A DNA stretch of 64,000 nt from Adineta steineri (Eukaryota; Rotifera; Eurotatoria; Adinetida; Adinetidae): positions 62,001-126,000 of the forward strand of contig CAJNOI010000080.1 of NCBI GenBank assembly GCA_905250115.1, read 5' to 3'. Below the pieces are notes generated by a model. That model saw only the letters and a list, made by a program, of their open reading frames with translations, was not told the origin of the DNA and did no database searches. The position numbers and the translations under genes are program-made. Positions within the stretch are counted from its first letter, which is position 1, and each line of letters begins with the position of its first letter. Of the stretch, positions 1-12,883 are shown one piece after another.

Positions 1-45
1 TAGATTAATTTATATTTTTAAAAAACAAAAAATTTAATTTTTCAC

Positions 46-818
46 CCAATTCTTTTGGTAACGTCAGCATTTCTCCAATCACGTGTCCATAAACTTATTC
101 GATCACCTTTATTTCGAACTGATACTACACAACCATTCACATTATATGCATCATCACCATATTGATCACCAATTAATGACAATAACTATTCACAAAAAAA
201 GAATTTCAATTAAACCTAATAATATCAAAAAAACCTAACTGTATAAAGCCAATAAGTATCAAGTTCATTTACTCGTTGAGGTTTACTCAAACCTAAACAC
301 CATCGACCACCAGAACGATTATATTGATCTTCCCACATAGGTTGCTAACAAAAAAAAGGAACAATTATAAAAATATATTAAATATAGAATTGAAAATAAA
401 TTACAATATGTTTTTTGAATAAGAAATAATCACAACCTTGACTAATTCCACTAGGTAATTTTAAACGATTAAAAACTGACCAAAAACTTTCAACAGTTGA
501 TATTGTTGAAAGTTCTATTAAATTATCTTTCCAATCACACATACGATCATTTTTATAATACCAAAATGTCCATGAATCTTCTAATGGGAATGTTAAATCA
601 TTTGATGATTGAATTAATGTTTGAATATCATTAACATAATCGGATTCTTCTTTTTCATTACTGGAAGAATTTAATGTTAATGATACAATCAATGGTGGTA
701 ATGGAAGTGGTTGAGGTCGAGGTGATTTTTCTTGTGGTGATAATGGACCAAGCGGTGTAGTATACATGTCATCTGATTGACTATCATTTCTGTCAAATTC
801 AAAACTAATTGTTGACAT
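46..818 (-). CDS. eIF4E: eIF4E cap-binding translation initiation factor (3' part off window)
   Basis: Cap-binding subunit of eIF4F that binds the mRNA 5' m7G cap. Three exons are visible on the minus strand: 818-405, 344-240 and 185-46; the last ends at a GT donor and the gene continues beyond the left edge. After a Ser/Pro-rich N-terminus comes the eIF4E fold: the W in CDWKDN corresponds to cap-stacking Trp56 of the human protein, and W-E in QPMWED to Trp102/Glu103. GCDYFLFK and GGRWCLGLSKPQR follow, then LIGDQYGDD and KGDRISLWTRDW with the conserved phosphate-contact region. The start at 818 gives an N-terminal tail of about 80 residues, longer than in human eIF4E. Both cap-stacking Trp are retained, so a class I eIF4E is more likely than 4E-HP. 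The C-terminal exon is not seen. Confidence 0.88.
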
Positions 819-970
819 TTTTTTTTTATTATCTAAAAGAAGAAAAAAATATATATATTGAGCATTAAAATCATATAAATTTTCACAAAAATAAAAAAGT
901 ATTTCAATCTACAAAATTAAAAAGGATTGTGGAAGAAATATATAAAAATTTAAATATATATTGTCATTAT

Positions 971-3900
971 TTATTGCATATTCAATTGCTTTTGTAGTTG
1001 TATATTTTGATTTTGTAATTGTTCAATTTTTTGATTTAATTCAAGTTTTTCATGATCAAATTGTAAACGTTCTTCATAGGAATTTTTTCGTAATTCAATA
1101 ATTGTTAATTCTTTTTGTTCTAATAATTCTTTTAATATATCAACATCATTTTGTAATTGTTTTAAAGAAGAATTATTTGATAATTGATAATCGAATGTTT
1201 TCGATTCGGATTGAGAAGTCGATGATGGTGAATCAATTGTTTGAGATTCATTTTCATTCGATGATGATGTATGCGATGATTGTAACGCTTTTGACATTGT
1301 TGATTTAAAACTAAAAAATGATTTACCAAATTTATTGGCTAAACCTCTTTTGACGGGCATTTTTTCCATTTTACGGATTGTCATTGGCGGATCAATTATT
1401 GATATTGGACGAGATGTATTATCTAAAAATATTCTATATAAACTATGGGTATTTTAAGAAATGACAAATAAATATTTAATTAAAGATAAATCCTACAGTA
1501 ACTTGATCTGTAATTTTTCTTTTTTCATTGAAAGCAAAGTTTCATATTACTGAAAGTATCGTTAAGAAAGACTAATTATCTATTATTCTTATATTTAGTA
1601 TGAAATTCGAAATAAAATTTAAGGCACTTTCAAATAACAAATAATGTCTGAAAATTTATCTATAAAAATCTACTGTGAATTTTAAATGGCATATTTATAA
1701 ATCGTATGTAAAAGAAAAACATACTTGAAATTCTATCCATTATTACTGTTTTACTCCTACTGCATTTTAAACATATTATGCACATTAATCAGTATAGAAA
1801 TGAAAAGCAAGAATGTACCCAAAGTAAGCTCTTCTCCTAGACTTTGATTATAATCATAAAAATCTATCGTAAAGTTTTAAGTTCGACTAATAAATGTATA
1901 TAAGTTTGCTGCTGATCAAACTGAATCTAAAAATATTTATCTTATTTATTAGACAAATCCATCATTGTAATAATTCAAACGTTCTATTATTCTTCTTCAG
2001 TCATATATTTGACATATTATAAATCAAGTAACGCTCGTCTGGAGACTCGCTCAGCTATTTCTCGTAGAAACGACGTGTTCTCGCTACCAGTGAACTATTT
2101 ATTCAAAACCAACTTCCGATTCGTGTTCCTCGATCCCGATTATCCTTCGGTCAACCCTTATAAAAAAATTCCTTTTATATCTTTACCTGTTTTTTGTCTT
2201 TGTTCAACGATAATATCATCCAATGATCTTTGATTATGTTTAACATTATGTTCATCTTTTTTTATATCTAACAAATCAATACTTCCATATCTTTTTGGTC
2301 GAATATTTATTTGATTTTGATTTGTATCTAAATATGTTCGTCTTTTATTGAAATGATCTGTTGCATAATCAGTTGGTTTTTCAGTAAATGAGATTTTTCT
2401 TTGTTTAACATTATTCATATCAGTTGAATTTTCAAGACTCGAATTTCTACTATCATAAGATGAAAATGTTTCCATAAGTATTGATGGCATTGATGATGAA
2501 CGAGAATTGGCTGTTACATGATGATCATTTGCTGATAATAATGATGAAAATGATGAAAATCCACTTGATTTTGTTACCGATTCAGTTTTTTGTTCATATG
2601 TTGTATCATTTGATTGATTTACCGAAAAAAGATATTCACTATGATCAATTAATACTTTAATTAAAGGAAGTAAATTATAACTAAAAATGTAAAAATTAAT
2701 TTTTAATAGAAAAACATTCAAATTATTTACTTATGTCCTTTAATCATATTAAGATCAAGATCTTCTATTGGTCGAATAAGATTATTTCCAAAAACAACAG
2801 CTAAATTATCTGTATCCATTTTCGTTATTTCAACATGATCAGTTAATTTTTTTAAAAATAAACATAAATATGCTAAAGTAGCATAGTTTATATTTGAAAG
2901 ATTTGTTTCAATTAATTGTTTTAAACGATTTAAATCATTTGTTTGATTATATTTAAAACGTGAACCTATTTCAAGAAAATCATCAAAGCATTTTGTTGGA
3001 ATTATTGATTCAGGTAAAGATTGTAAATAGATTTTTAATAGAGATGATATTGTTGCAGGTGAATAACATTGCTTTAATTCAATAGATAAACCACGATCAT
3101 ACATATCACGTAATTCTTTTATTGCAGATTGTTTACCGGGAACACTACGAAAACAAAATTTGACTTTTTTTTTCTAAAAATTAATTTTTATTCACCGAAA
3201 TAAACCAACAAATGTTGAACCATGTTCAAGTAAATATTCACAACATTGTCGGACAATTAAAGGTACAAGAGAAGATTTATCTGGGGCAAATTTATAAGTA
3301 TTCTCTAATGATTGTCCAAATATACCTAAAAATTATCGAAAGTTTTATTATTTATTCGAAAACAAAAAAATGAATAAAATATTCCCATATTCACAATTGT
3401 TTTTGACATTTATTCTTATTATTTGTAATATGAATAATGTGACATATTTTTATTTCGATTGCATGTCATTATACACATACAATGACCTTAATATCAACAT
3501 ATATGTGATCTTTTTAGGAAATTTTTATATGTACAACTCAATTAATCATTTTTTTTGTTATCAGTAAAACCATTCGATTGAAATTTATGGATCATAAAAG
3601 TATAAAGATAAAAGCAGTTAGAGTATCTCTTTTCATAAGTGTTCTGATAAAGAAAATAAACCAATATTTTATATAGAGATTTCTGTTTTCAATAATTTAA
3701 TTTCTCTTTGCAAATTAGTAATAACATGACTTATCATGATTTTATCAAAAACAAAAGTAGCGTATCTTATTGATGACAGTATGACTCATATGTAAAATAT
3801 TATTCATCTGATTGTGTACCTATTTACCTTAAAAAATCTTGTATATCAAGAATAAATTTAGATAAATTATGAACAACAGTAGACTTAAATGTACATAGAT

Positions 3901-4915
3901 TTTAACCTAGATTCAAAGGCAGCTTATTAATAGTTCTACAAAAAATAGTCATAATTATTCAAGTAATTAGTTTATTCCGTAGCGGTAAATAGGACGACAT
4001 GTTGTGAAATAATAATTAATATTTGCTAAGATTACATAGTACTTCTAATAATAACTAAATCATTGCTCAACACAATACTATCCCGTAGAGAAAGCGATAC
4101 CGCCTGCTGTCCTATGAATTATTTTATAACATGTCTCCTTATTTATAAAATTTGTCATTATAGATAATAAAGATATGAAATATATTCATCCTACATCTCT
4201 CTACGTGCCATATAAAGTATAATGAAAATCAAAAAGTCATTAGAATTTTAAATATCTTAATAAACTTCATATTTTAATCTCTCATTCATTTTTATCATAA
4301 TAATATCATTGATAGTTTAACACTCAACTAGTAGATTATCATTTAAGATTCACTGCTATGAATAACAATACAATATTTGATGAGAATATAATGTACAAAC
4401 AGTTTTCAGTCTGATTCCTGTTTGTTGTAAATAATCTTTAAAAAACTAAACTCACCACCACCAATTTGACTATATGCTCTTTGTTTCAATGCTAATAGCC
4501 AACTATCATAATCATTTTTTGTTTCTGTTTGTAATAAATGTGTAGCTGTTACATCTTAAAAATATACATAAACTATTTCTATTTACTTATTAATAAAAAT
4601 CTTTTTTATTACTATTAGTAATTGTTTCAGTAATACTAATTGATAAATTATTATTATTTATATCATTATTAATTGAGGAACTATCACAATCATTAATAAT
4701 AATATTTGGCGAAAGTCTAATCCAATCTCTATAACGTGTATCAGCTCTTGATGCAGTAAATAAAATTGCTTTATCCCAATCAATAATACAATATCGACGA
4801 TGCCATTTGATTTGATTATGTAGTTTAATTTTTAACCAACCTTATTCAATTGAAAAACAAATAAAATCAAATTTTGTTCTTTTTTTTCAAAATTACCTTC
4901 TTTAGATTTCGACAT
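971..4915 (-). CDS. PH-RhoGAP-coiled-coil protein, ARHGAP22/24/25 (FilGAP) family
   Basis: Predicted GTPase-activating protein for Rac/Rho-type GTPases. The start at 4915 opens a 19-nt first exon (MSKSKEG) that splices into a PH domain (GWLKIKLHNQIKWHRRYCIID..., about 4850-4445, ending DSWLLALKQRAYSQIGGG). A 1.1-kb intron follows, then the RhoGAP domain (about 3330-2730): GQSLENTYKF, LVPLIVRQCCEYLL, the arginine-finger segment FVGLFR, PGKQSAIKELRD, LKIYLQSLPES and NLAVVFGNNLIRP. A Ser-rich linker (2690-2190) and a C-terminal coiled coil (LKQLQNDVDILKELLEQKE..., stop at 971-973) complete the architecture known for FilGAP/ARHGAP24-25. The 764-nt intron 1423-2186 carries a dispersed repeat reaching its donor. 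Paralogue assignment within ARHGAP22/24/25 is not possible here. Confidence 0.82.
2021..2187 (-). repeat. Dispersed repeat copy A, in RhoGAP intron, ending at the 5' splice site
   Basis: About 165 bp similar, with gaps, to 14280-14412. Shared blocks on the plus strand are CAAGTA-C-CTCG, AGACTCGCTCAGCT-TTTCTC-TAGAAA, TTCGGTCA and CTTTTATATCTTTACCT. Read on the minus strand, the edge is AGGTAAAGATATAAAAGG, and its AG|GTAAAG is the donor used by this RhoGAP exon (2187/2186). The transposon family is not recognised. Confidence 0.6.
3331..4440 (-). other. Long intron of the RhoGAP gene between PH and RhoGAP exons
   Basis: About 1.1 kb of AT-rich sequence with no coding exon recognised. It contains an imperfect inverted repeat (GACATGTTgTgAAATAAT near 3994-4012 against ATTATTTtAtAACATGTC near 4113-4133) and a small ORF at 3370-3567 that has no family resemblance and is treated as chance. 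Confidence 0.6.
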
Positions 4916-5113
4916 CTTTCAAAAAAAAATGATGTTCATTTAATACGATTATATTGGTTTGAATTAACCAATGATATTCATCAGAGCGTCTTTAAAGAGG
5001 AAAATAAATAGATTTCTATTCGTCCAAGTAATGATGACGTATTTTTACTCATTGTATCTTTTCATTTTTCAATACATTTCATTTATTATAAGGAAAAAAA
5101 CAAGATATCTGCG

Positions 5114-6502
5114 ATGAAAATCGTATTTCTATTAGGTAGTATTTTATATTTGATATCCCCTTTTGTACAAGGTAAATATATAAAATTTTGAAAAAATTTC
5201 GAAATTATATTTATAATCGGTAGGTGGTGGTCATCAGAGTGTTTTACTTCAAAATGTGCAAACATTAACACTTTATAAAGGACAAAAAACACAAGCAAGA
5301 CGAGTTTCATCAATTCCACAAATAAAATGTGTTGGTGGTTCAGCAAGAGGTGCATATGAACCTGATGTTGTACAATGTTATAATCGTGGTTCGAATGGTG
5401 TCGATATTCAAGTAAAGTCAAATTTTCTTTGATATTTAATAATAATTTCTTGTCTTTTTATTATTCAGTGGGAATGTACAAGTGAAATGCCAAAAAAATA
5501 TAAATTTGGCAAAATTAGTGTATCATGTGAAGGATATGATTATCCTGAAGATCCATATATTTTAGCTGGATCATGTGGAGTACGTAAAAAAACAATTTAA
5601 AATAAAACATGACTAATATTTTTCATTTTAGTTAGAATATAATCTTGAATTAACAGACAAAAGTTTCTATGGCTCATCAAATGTTCAACAATCGTATGTT
5701 TTCTCATGGAAAATTTTCTTTTAAATATTCGACTATTCTAGATCGAGTTCAAAATTATGGCCATTTTTATTTAAAGTTGGAATTATTGTGACGATATTTT
5801 TTGTTCTTAAATCATTTATATCTGGTGGTAATCGAACAGGTGGTCCAGCATCAATGTCAGCTGGTCCTGATCATCGTCCACCAGGTAAATTCTCTTCGTT
5901 TATATTTCATTGATTTTTACTTATTTGAATATAGGTGGTGGTGGTGGCGGCGGTGGTGGATGGTTTTCAAATTTATTTCCAGGTGGAGCAGGTGGTTCAT
6001 CAGGTAGTGGTGATGCTCGTCGACGACAACCACCACCACCTGGTTTTCGAGATGATTTTACAAATTATGGAAACAATGGAGCAGGTAAAAAATATGATTA
6101 ATTAAAATAAAAATTATAAATATTTTTTTTTCTTCTAATCAAGATTGTCATACTAATCAACGACAAAATGCTGCTGGAGGTGGTGCAACCAATTTTTTAA
6201 CTGGTGCTGCACTTGGAGCTTTAGGTGGTTATGTATTCGGCAATCGACGGTAAATTAAAGTATTTATTTATATACATATATATTTCATAAAATATTTTTC
6301 TAGAGGTAATAATAATAATCAATATATGCCTAATACAGCAAATACTGGTTGGTTTGGTGGTGGAACAACAACTAATACAAATCGACATAGTCCATCACCA
6401 TCATCAGGTGGTACTCATACTAGCAGTGGTAAGACAATTCTTATAGTTTATCTTTAATTCTATTTTTATTTCCAAGGTTTTGGTGGAACTACTCGTCGTT
6501 AA
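5114..6502 (+). CDS. SARAF: SARAF (TMEM66) store-operated calcium entry regulator
   Basis: ER membrane protein whose known role is to promote slow inactivation of STIM-ORAI store-operated Ca2+ entry. The start at 5114 gives a signal peptide (MKIVFLLGSILYLISPFVQG). Later exons begin at 5224, 5469 and 5632. The lumenal region matches SARAF closely: SSIPQIKCVGGSARG, PDVVQCYNRGSNGVDIQWEC, YKFGKISVSCEGYDYPEDPY and GSCGLEYNLELTD, with the conserved cysteines kept. One TM segment follows (KLWPFLFKVGIIVTIFFVLK), then a Gly/Pro-rich cytosolic tail with PPPPGFRDDF (compare PPPPGFKSEF in vertebrates), LGGYVFGNRR and a final FGGTTRR. The tail carries a run of eight glycines. The gene is divergent from the RhoGAP gene, 198 bp between starts. 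Family identity is very secure. Confidence 0.93.
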
Positions 6503-7446
6503 AATTCTGTAGAGCAAATAACGGCATTAAACTGTACTTAGCATCCTTCTCTTTGACTCTGAATCACATGCTTTATATTTTGAATCTTTTTTTTCTTTTT
6601 TTTTTGTTTTGTTTTAATTTATATAAACAAGCGAAGTCAGGTGTTTTTTTTTTATTAAATTGTACAGTTTAATTCTCGGCATTTGATAAACATATTATTT
6701 TTATTCTTTCGAACAAAACATATTATTTTCTGTATAGAACTTTCTCACTTATGAAGTAATTCAGACATTCTCTGATCAGATTTTTGTCCACTATGACTTT
6801 CTCTTATTCTACAATCAGCAAATATTCACTATCATCGATGCTTCTTACTTTAGTTATCTCATCATTAGAATATTATAACTTAAGATATTATTCTTGCGAA
6901 AAAAATAGAGATACTAGATGCATTCTACGAGTTATATGTTTGTTATTTAAATCGATGAATCGATAGAAATATAAATCAATGAATATCATGATTGTTGGAA
7001 GAAAATCATTCAACTGAAATATGCAACATAGTTCAACAAAATAACCATCTTATTTATTTGGTTAACATTTTACAATCTCAAAAAAAGTAAACTTTAAGAT
7101 CTAATGAGATGATTCCAAGAACAATATATTTATTTAGTATACATCAATAAATATTGAAATATAACGGTTAATATAGAGTGAATCGAAATCTACGATCACT
7201 GATAATTACAAATTCATATTAAAATATTATAGTTATTATTATGTTGGTATAAAAACCAATGCCACGATATTATATCATTCAGTCTGATTCGCATTTCTTC
7301 AGTCATCAATTTTCTAATATGTATATTTTTTTTATCTTTTATAATGTAATATGTAAATTCTTTAGATTCTATATCTTTTCCGAATATAATACATTAGTTC
7401 ATGTATTTATAAACGATACCATAGATTTTAAATTTAAGATATATAT
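6503..7446. other. Intergenic region, SARAF 3' side to H4 3' side
   Basis: Convergent 3' flanks. It holds T-rich SARAF 3'UTR-like sequence (to about 6700) and unremarkable AT-rich DNA. The small ORFs at 6784-6966 and 7259-7486 resemble no family and lack coding character. Confidence 0.6.
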
Positions 7447-7462
7447 AGCCCTAAAGAGGGCT
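7447..7462 (-). terminator. Histone 3' stem-loop of H4
   Basis: On the minus strand AGCCCT-CTTT-AGGGCT forms a 6-bp stem with a 4-nt loop, the size of the metazoan replication-dependent histone hairpin bound by SLBP, preceded by AACCCAAC. It lies 72 nt past the H4 stop. The closing base pair is A-U instead of the usual G-C. The same 16-mer follows H3 and H2B. Confidence 0.85.
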
Positions 7463-7533
7463 GTTGGGTTTTTATTTATAATATAAGAGTGATGTTATTC
7501 ATCTTATTTAATTTTGTGCAGTAAGATAACCGC

Positions 7534-8687
<1,154 letters not shown>

Positions 8688-8759
8688 ATAATATCAACGA
8701 TGAAACAATGAGATGAATAACATCGCTCTCATAAAGTTTTAAATAACTAAAAACCCAAC

Positions 8760-8775
8760 AGCCCTCTTTAGGGCT
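8760..8775 (+). terminator. Histone 3' stem-loop of H3
   Basis: AGCCCT-CTTT-AGGGCT, 72 nt past the H3 stop, preceded by AAAACCCAAC. It is identical to the elements behind H4 and H2B. Confidence 0.87.
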
Positions 8776-9929
8776 AAAATTTTCTAAATTCAAATCTATG
8801 ATATCGTGTTTATTAACTATACTGAATTTCATCTGAATAATAGTCAAATATTTCTTATGATTCAATTTTTATCTATGAATCACGAAAGAGAGAGATTATC
8901 AGAATATAAATATATATACAATTTCAAAATGAATAATTAAATTCTATTGAAATTTATAGAGCAGTATGTATCGATGAATATATTTGCTGTTTATTATCTA
9001 AATAATCTGTTTATATGACTTTCATGCAATGTGTATGGTTATAAACAATTTTTGTAATAGTCATTCATAGGAGACATTCGAGTGCAAATATATTTTTGTT
9101 TTCTTTGTTCGATTTTAGTGCAGTTATAGCATATTCAATGTAAACAATGGGTTTATTCGGCATTCAACGATTGGTCGAAAGATTTTAAGAAAATGAGGGC
9201 ATTTTTTCTTTGTTTAAGTTTGTTAGGTCATAATATATTTCATTCGTTAGATAACGCAATCAAACAGTATTTGTTAAAATAAATTTCTGACTGATAAAAA
9301 TATTATTAATGTCATTATTGTAAATTAAGTTGAAGAGAGCATCAACATTCAAAGAGAAATACTAGTACTATTTTTTTGTTTAATCTAACAGTCGAAAATG
9401 AAAAATTATAGATTCAATTATGACATCGTCTTAGTTGCTTTCGAGAATGAATACAATTGGATATATTTTTCATACAATGAACAATCGATTATCATACATG
9501 TTAGGTCATTTTTTCTTATATGATTGGGTAGATTACAAGTCTACTTTGTATATAATAAATCATCGAATTTTGATAGATTTATATTTGAAAAGTACAGATC
9601 AACAACAAAAACTACTAACATCATTAGAACGTCTTTCTCTTTATCAAATAGCCTATTTTGAATGAATTCTTCGTGATATAACAGCAAAAGAAATGATTAC
9701 TTCTTCAAACATGTTTATATTAATTCAATACACACCATCACTAAATATCTTTCTAAACTTGTTTCTTTTTTGAATAATAGAATCATAATATATTCTAAAG
9801 AATTTGTATTGAAAAAAAAAAGAAATTGTTGAATTAATTCTAATCTACAATATGTATTATTTATTCAAGTACAACAGTAAATTCAGATAGTTTTATACGA
9901 TATCCATATTTTTTAAATGTATGATATAT
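8776..9929. other. Intergenic region between the H3 and H2B 3' ends
   Basis: About 1.15 kb of AT-rich DNA separating the 3' ends of convergent H3 and H2B. H2A would be expected in many animal clusters but no H2A-like translation is visible. The ORF at 9435-9665 matches nothing recognisable. Confidence 0.65.
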
Positions 9930-9945
9930 AGCCCTAAAGAGGGCT
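9930..9945 (-). terminator. Histone 3' stem-loop of H2B
   Basis: Minus-strand AGCCCT-CTTT-AGGGCT hairpin preceded by AACCCAAC, 68 nt past the H2B stop. Same sequence as for H3 and H4. Confidence 0.85.
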
Positions 9946-10012
9946 GTTGGGTTTTAGATATCTATATATCAATTGAGAGTGTTGTTATTCATCTCAATAT
10001 TTAGCCATTACT

Positions 10013-10467
<455 letters not shown>

Positions 10468-10811
10468 AATAAACTTTGTATTAATCGAATGAACGAAGTA
10501 AAGTTATATGTGTTGGATATGAGGATGATTTTATCGAAATAGCTTCCTTATATAGACCAATTCATTGACAACATTTTTCAACCAATAGGAAGACAAAATA
10601 ACTTCATTTCTATTGGTTCTTTTTTGTGTAATAACATTCTGTCGACATATATAAACAAAGACATATACAAAGAATATGTTTCAATGATTTTGACTGGTGA
10701 AATATGTCTATACAGCTTTTTAAATTTTTGTAACAGTTTATTTAATAAATGCCTGTTTTATTTTATTATCATAAACAAAACTTAATAAATATAGAAAAAT
10801 AGTTTATATTT
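10468..10811. promoter_or_regulatory. H2B promoter region and OSTM1 3' flank
   Basis: Upstream of H2B on the minus strand are TATATAA (10548-10554), ACCAAT (10556-10561), CCAAT (10582-10586) and ATTGG (10612-10616). The remainder to 10811 is A/T-rich and probably includes the OSTM1 3'UTR. Confidence 0.55.
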
Positions 10812-12560
10812 TTAATCATTCGGATTTGACCATAACCATGTTCTGTCACCCACAATTGCAGCAGTTGTAGAATGTATTGGAAGACGTTTTTCTAAAATAA
10901 TATTTAATTAAATGACAAAAATAAATAAAATAATAGTTTACATACGTCGTGATAATTTCTTTTGTGTTCGTTCACCTATAAAAACAATAAAATAAACATT
11001 CGAACTTCGAGTATGTTTTATGAAAACTTTATAATAAATCAACATATAAGATTACATTTTATCTGTATAGTTAAGTTCGAAGAACATAAGACACTTTTAA
11101 ACAAAGTAAAACTTTACAATTCGGTAGAATAATGAATACCAAAATCATTTATATTTCCTTCAGAGTTAGAATCATGTTACTGTTTTTTTTATCTATTATA
11201 ACATATTAGAGAGAAAGAACGAAGCTTTCTTTAGATTTGTATTTCGAAAACTAAGTGCTTGTTTGTGTTAAATTTCGCTTTTGTTTTTAGTGTATTACAT
11301 CAAATCAAAAGCATAGAACAATAAAGATGCCTTGATTAGAGAGGCCCACATTGTAATAGTATCTACATAATGAGGAAAGTTTCAACTGAAAAGTAATTAA
11401 CCACTTCGGGAATTATCCTAAACAATAGTTTATAAACTTTTACAAAACTAAACAAAATTACTCATGATCAGTTTATTGACTTATAAAATCTTTTAGATTG
11501 CATTGTTATAAATTCCTATTATCTTGCTTTGTGATAACTGTAGAGATCAAGATATTAGACATTTCGATTTCTCTTACAATATATACAATCTATTCTTACC
11601 TTTGAATAACGCACTAATATAAAAAACCAAAACAATAGTTGGAATAAAAAATGATATTCCCATAACAGCCATATAATCTGGATCATGTCTTTTACATTCA
11701 TAAATTTTACTCCATAATAATCGTGTATAATTCATCTTAAAAAATAAAATAACTATCAAAAAGAAATATATTTGTACTTCTTACTGTATCAACAATATCC
11801 ATACAAACACCATTTTTAGTATCTTGTGTCATTTTTATAAAAAATTCATTGATATCATTATAAACTGGTAAACATACTGTACAAACATTTGTATTCAATG
11901 TAACATTAAGATCAATTGGAATAATTGGAACTATGCGCTAGAAACATAATAGAAAAATAATATAATTGAATTCATTAAAATACTTACACCCGTCGCATTA
12001 AAAATACAATAATCAAATGTCATTTTTTTCTGAATAAATTTCGTTGTACTTTCAGTTAAACTATAATGAATTGTACCATTCGTATCATTATAACCAGTGA
12101 TACAACCTAAAAGAAAATGATATAAGAATATAAATTCAACTCAATATAAACACTTACTATCACAAAACGATGAACTCCAAATATTTTGAACAAATGAAAT
12201 AAGTTGAGCAACAATTTGTATTGTATCATAACTTTCAAGAAATTGTTTACATGTTATCGTCCTATCCACATCCGAATATGTCTAAATAAAATATCTATTT
12301 TTTTAATTTAAATAAAATTTACAATTACAAACTTTATCTAATAAACCTATAAGATCTTGTAATCGTGCAAAAGTATCTACACAACCTTCACATAATTTAA
12401 ATGGTCGTGCTCGACTTACAGCACAATTTAGGAATGAAGATGCCATATCTGATAAACGATCGAGTATAGCCAGACAGGGATTTTGTACTGGATATATAGG
12501 ATCTTTATAATCTCCATGTATTAATTGAATAGATAGATAAAAAATTAGAATTTTTAACAT
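10812..12560 (-). CDS. OSTM1: OSTM1, osteopetrosis-associated transmembrane protein
   Basis: Type I lysosomal membrane protein known as the beta subunit of the ClC-7 chloride/proton exchanger. The start at 12560 gives a signal peptide (MLKILIFYLSIQLIHG). The lumenal region has the family's cysteine pattern: FLNCAVSRARPFKLCEGC (compare ARPVRLCDGC), IWSSSFCDSC, DYCIFN, VCTVCLPVYNDINEFFIKM (compare VCKNCREAYKTLSSLYSEM) and GVCMDIVDTMNYTRLLWSK (compare LCIDVEDAMNITRKLWSR), with several N-glycosylation sequons. One TM segment (about AVMGISFFIPTIVLVFYISAL) precedes a short basic tail, stop at 10812-10814. About seven exons; one intron (roughly 10980-11600) is about 600 bp. It is divergent from CLPTM1, 323 bp apart. 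Confidence 0.9.
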
Positions 12561-12883
12561 TATTATTATGATATTTTAGAATCTTATCTTATCATTACTA
12601 TGATTCATTTTCAGCTGTTTTAGAAAAACCAATCAATAGATAGAGCGCTACAATCAATAAAAAATTATGTTAAATAAAAATAATATTTAATTTAAAATTC
12701 AAACAATTTATTTAATAAAATAAATTAATTTCAAAAACAAAAATTTTCTATTTGCTATTTAATGTCATTCGGAGGTCGATGAAACGGACAAGATTAAATT
12801 AATTTACAGTATGGCTACTAGAAATCTAAATTACTCACGAAAAAAAAACTATTTTACAACAATTGTTTTGTTTCTTGTAGATC
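12561..12883. promoter_or_regulatory. OSTM1/CLPTM1 divergent intergenic region
   Basis: 323 bp between opposite starts, so it must contain both promoters. No TATA box or known motif is clear. A polypyrimidine tract and AG (TTTCTTGTAG, 12871-12880) lie 3 nt before the CLPTM1 ATG and could be a 3' splice site. Confidence 0.5.

Noticed and set aside
9435..9665. 76-codon ORF between H3 and H2B
   Set aside because: Not histone-like, no codon or motif support, AT-rich chance ORF.
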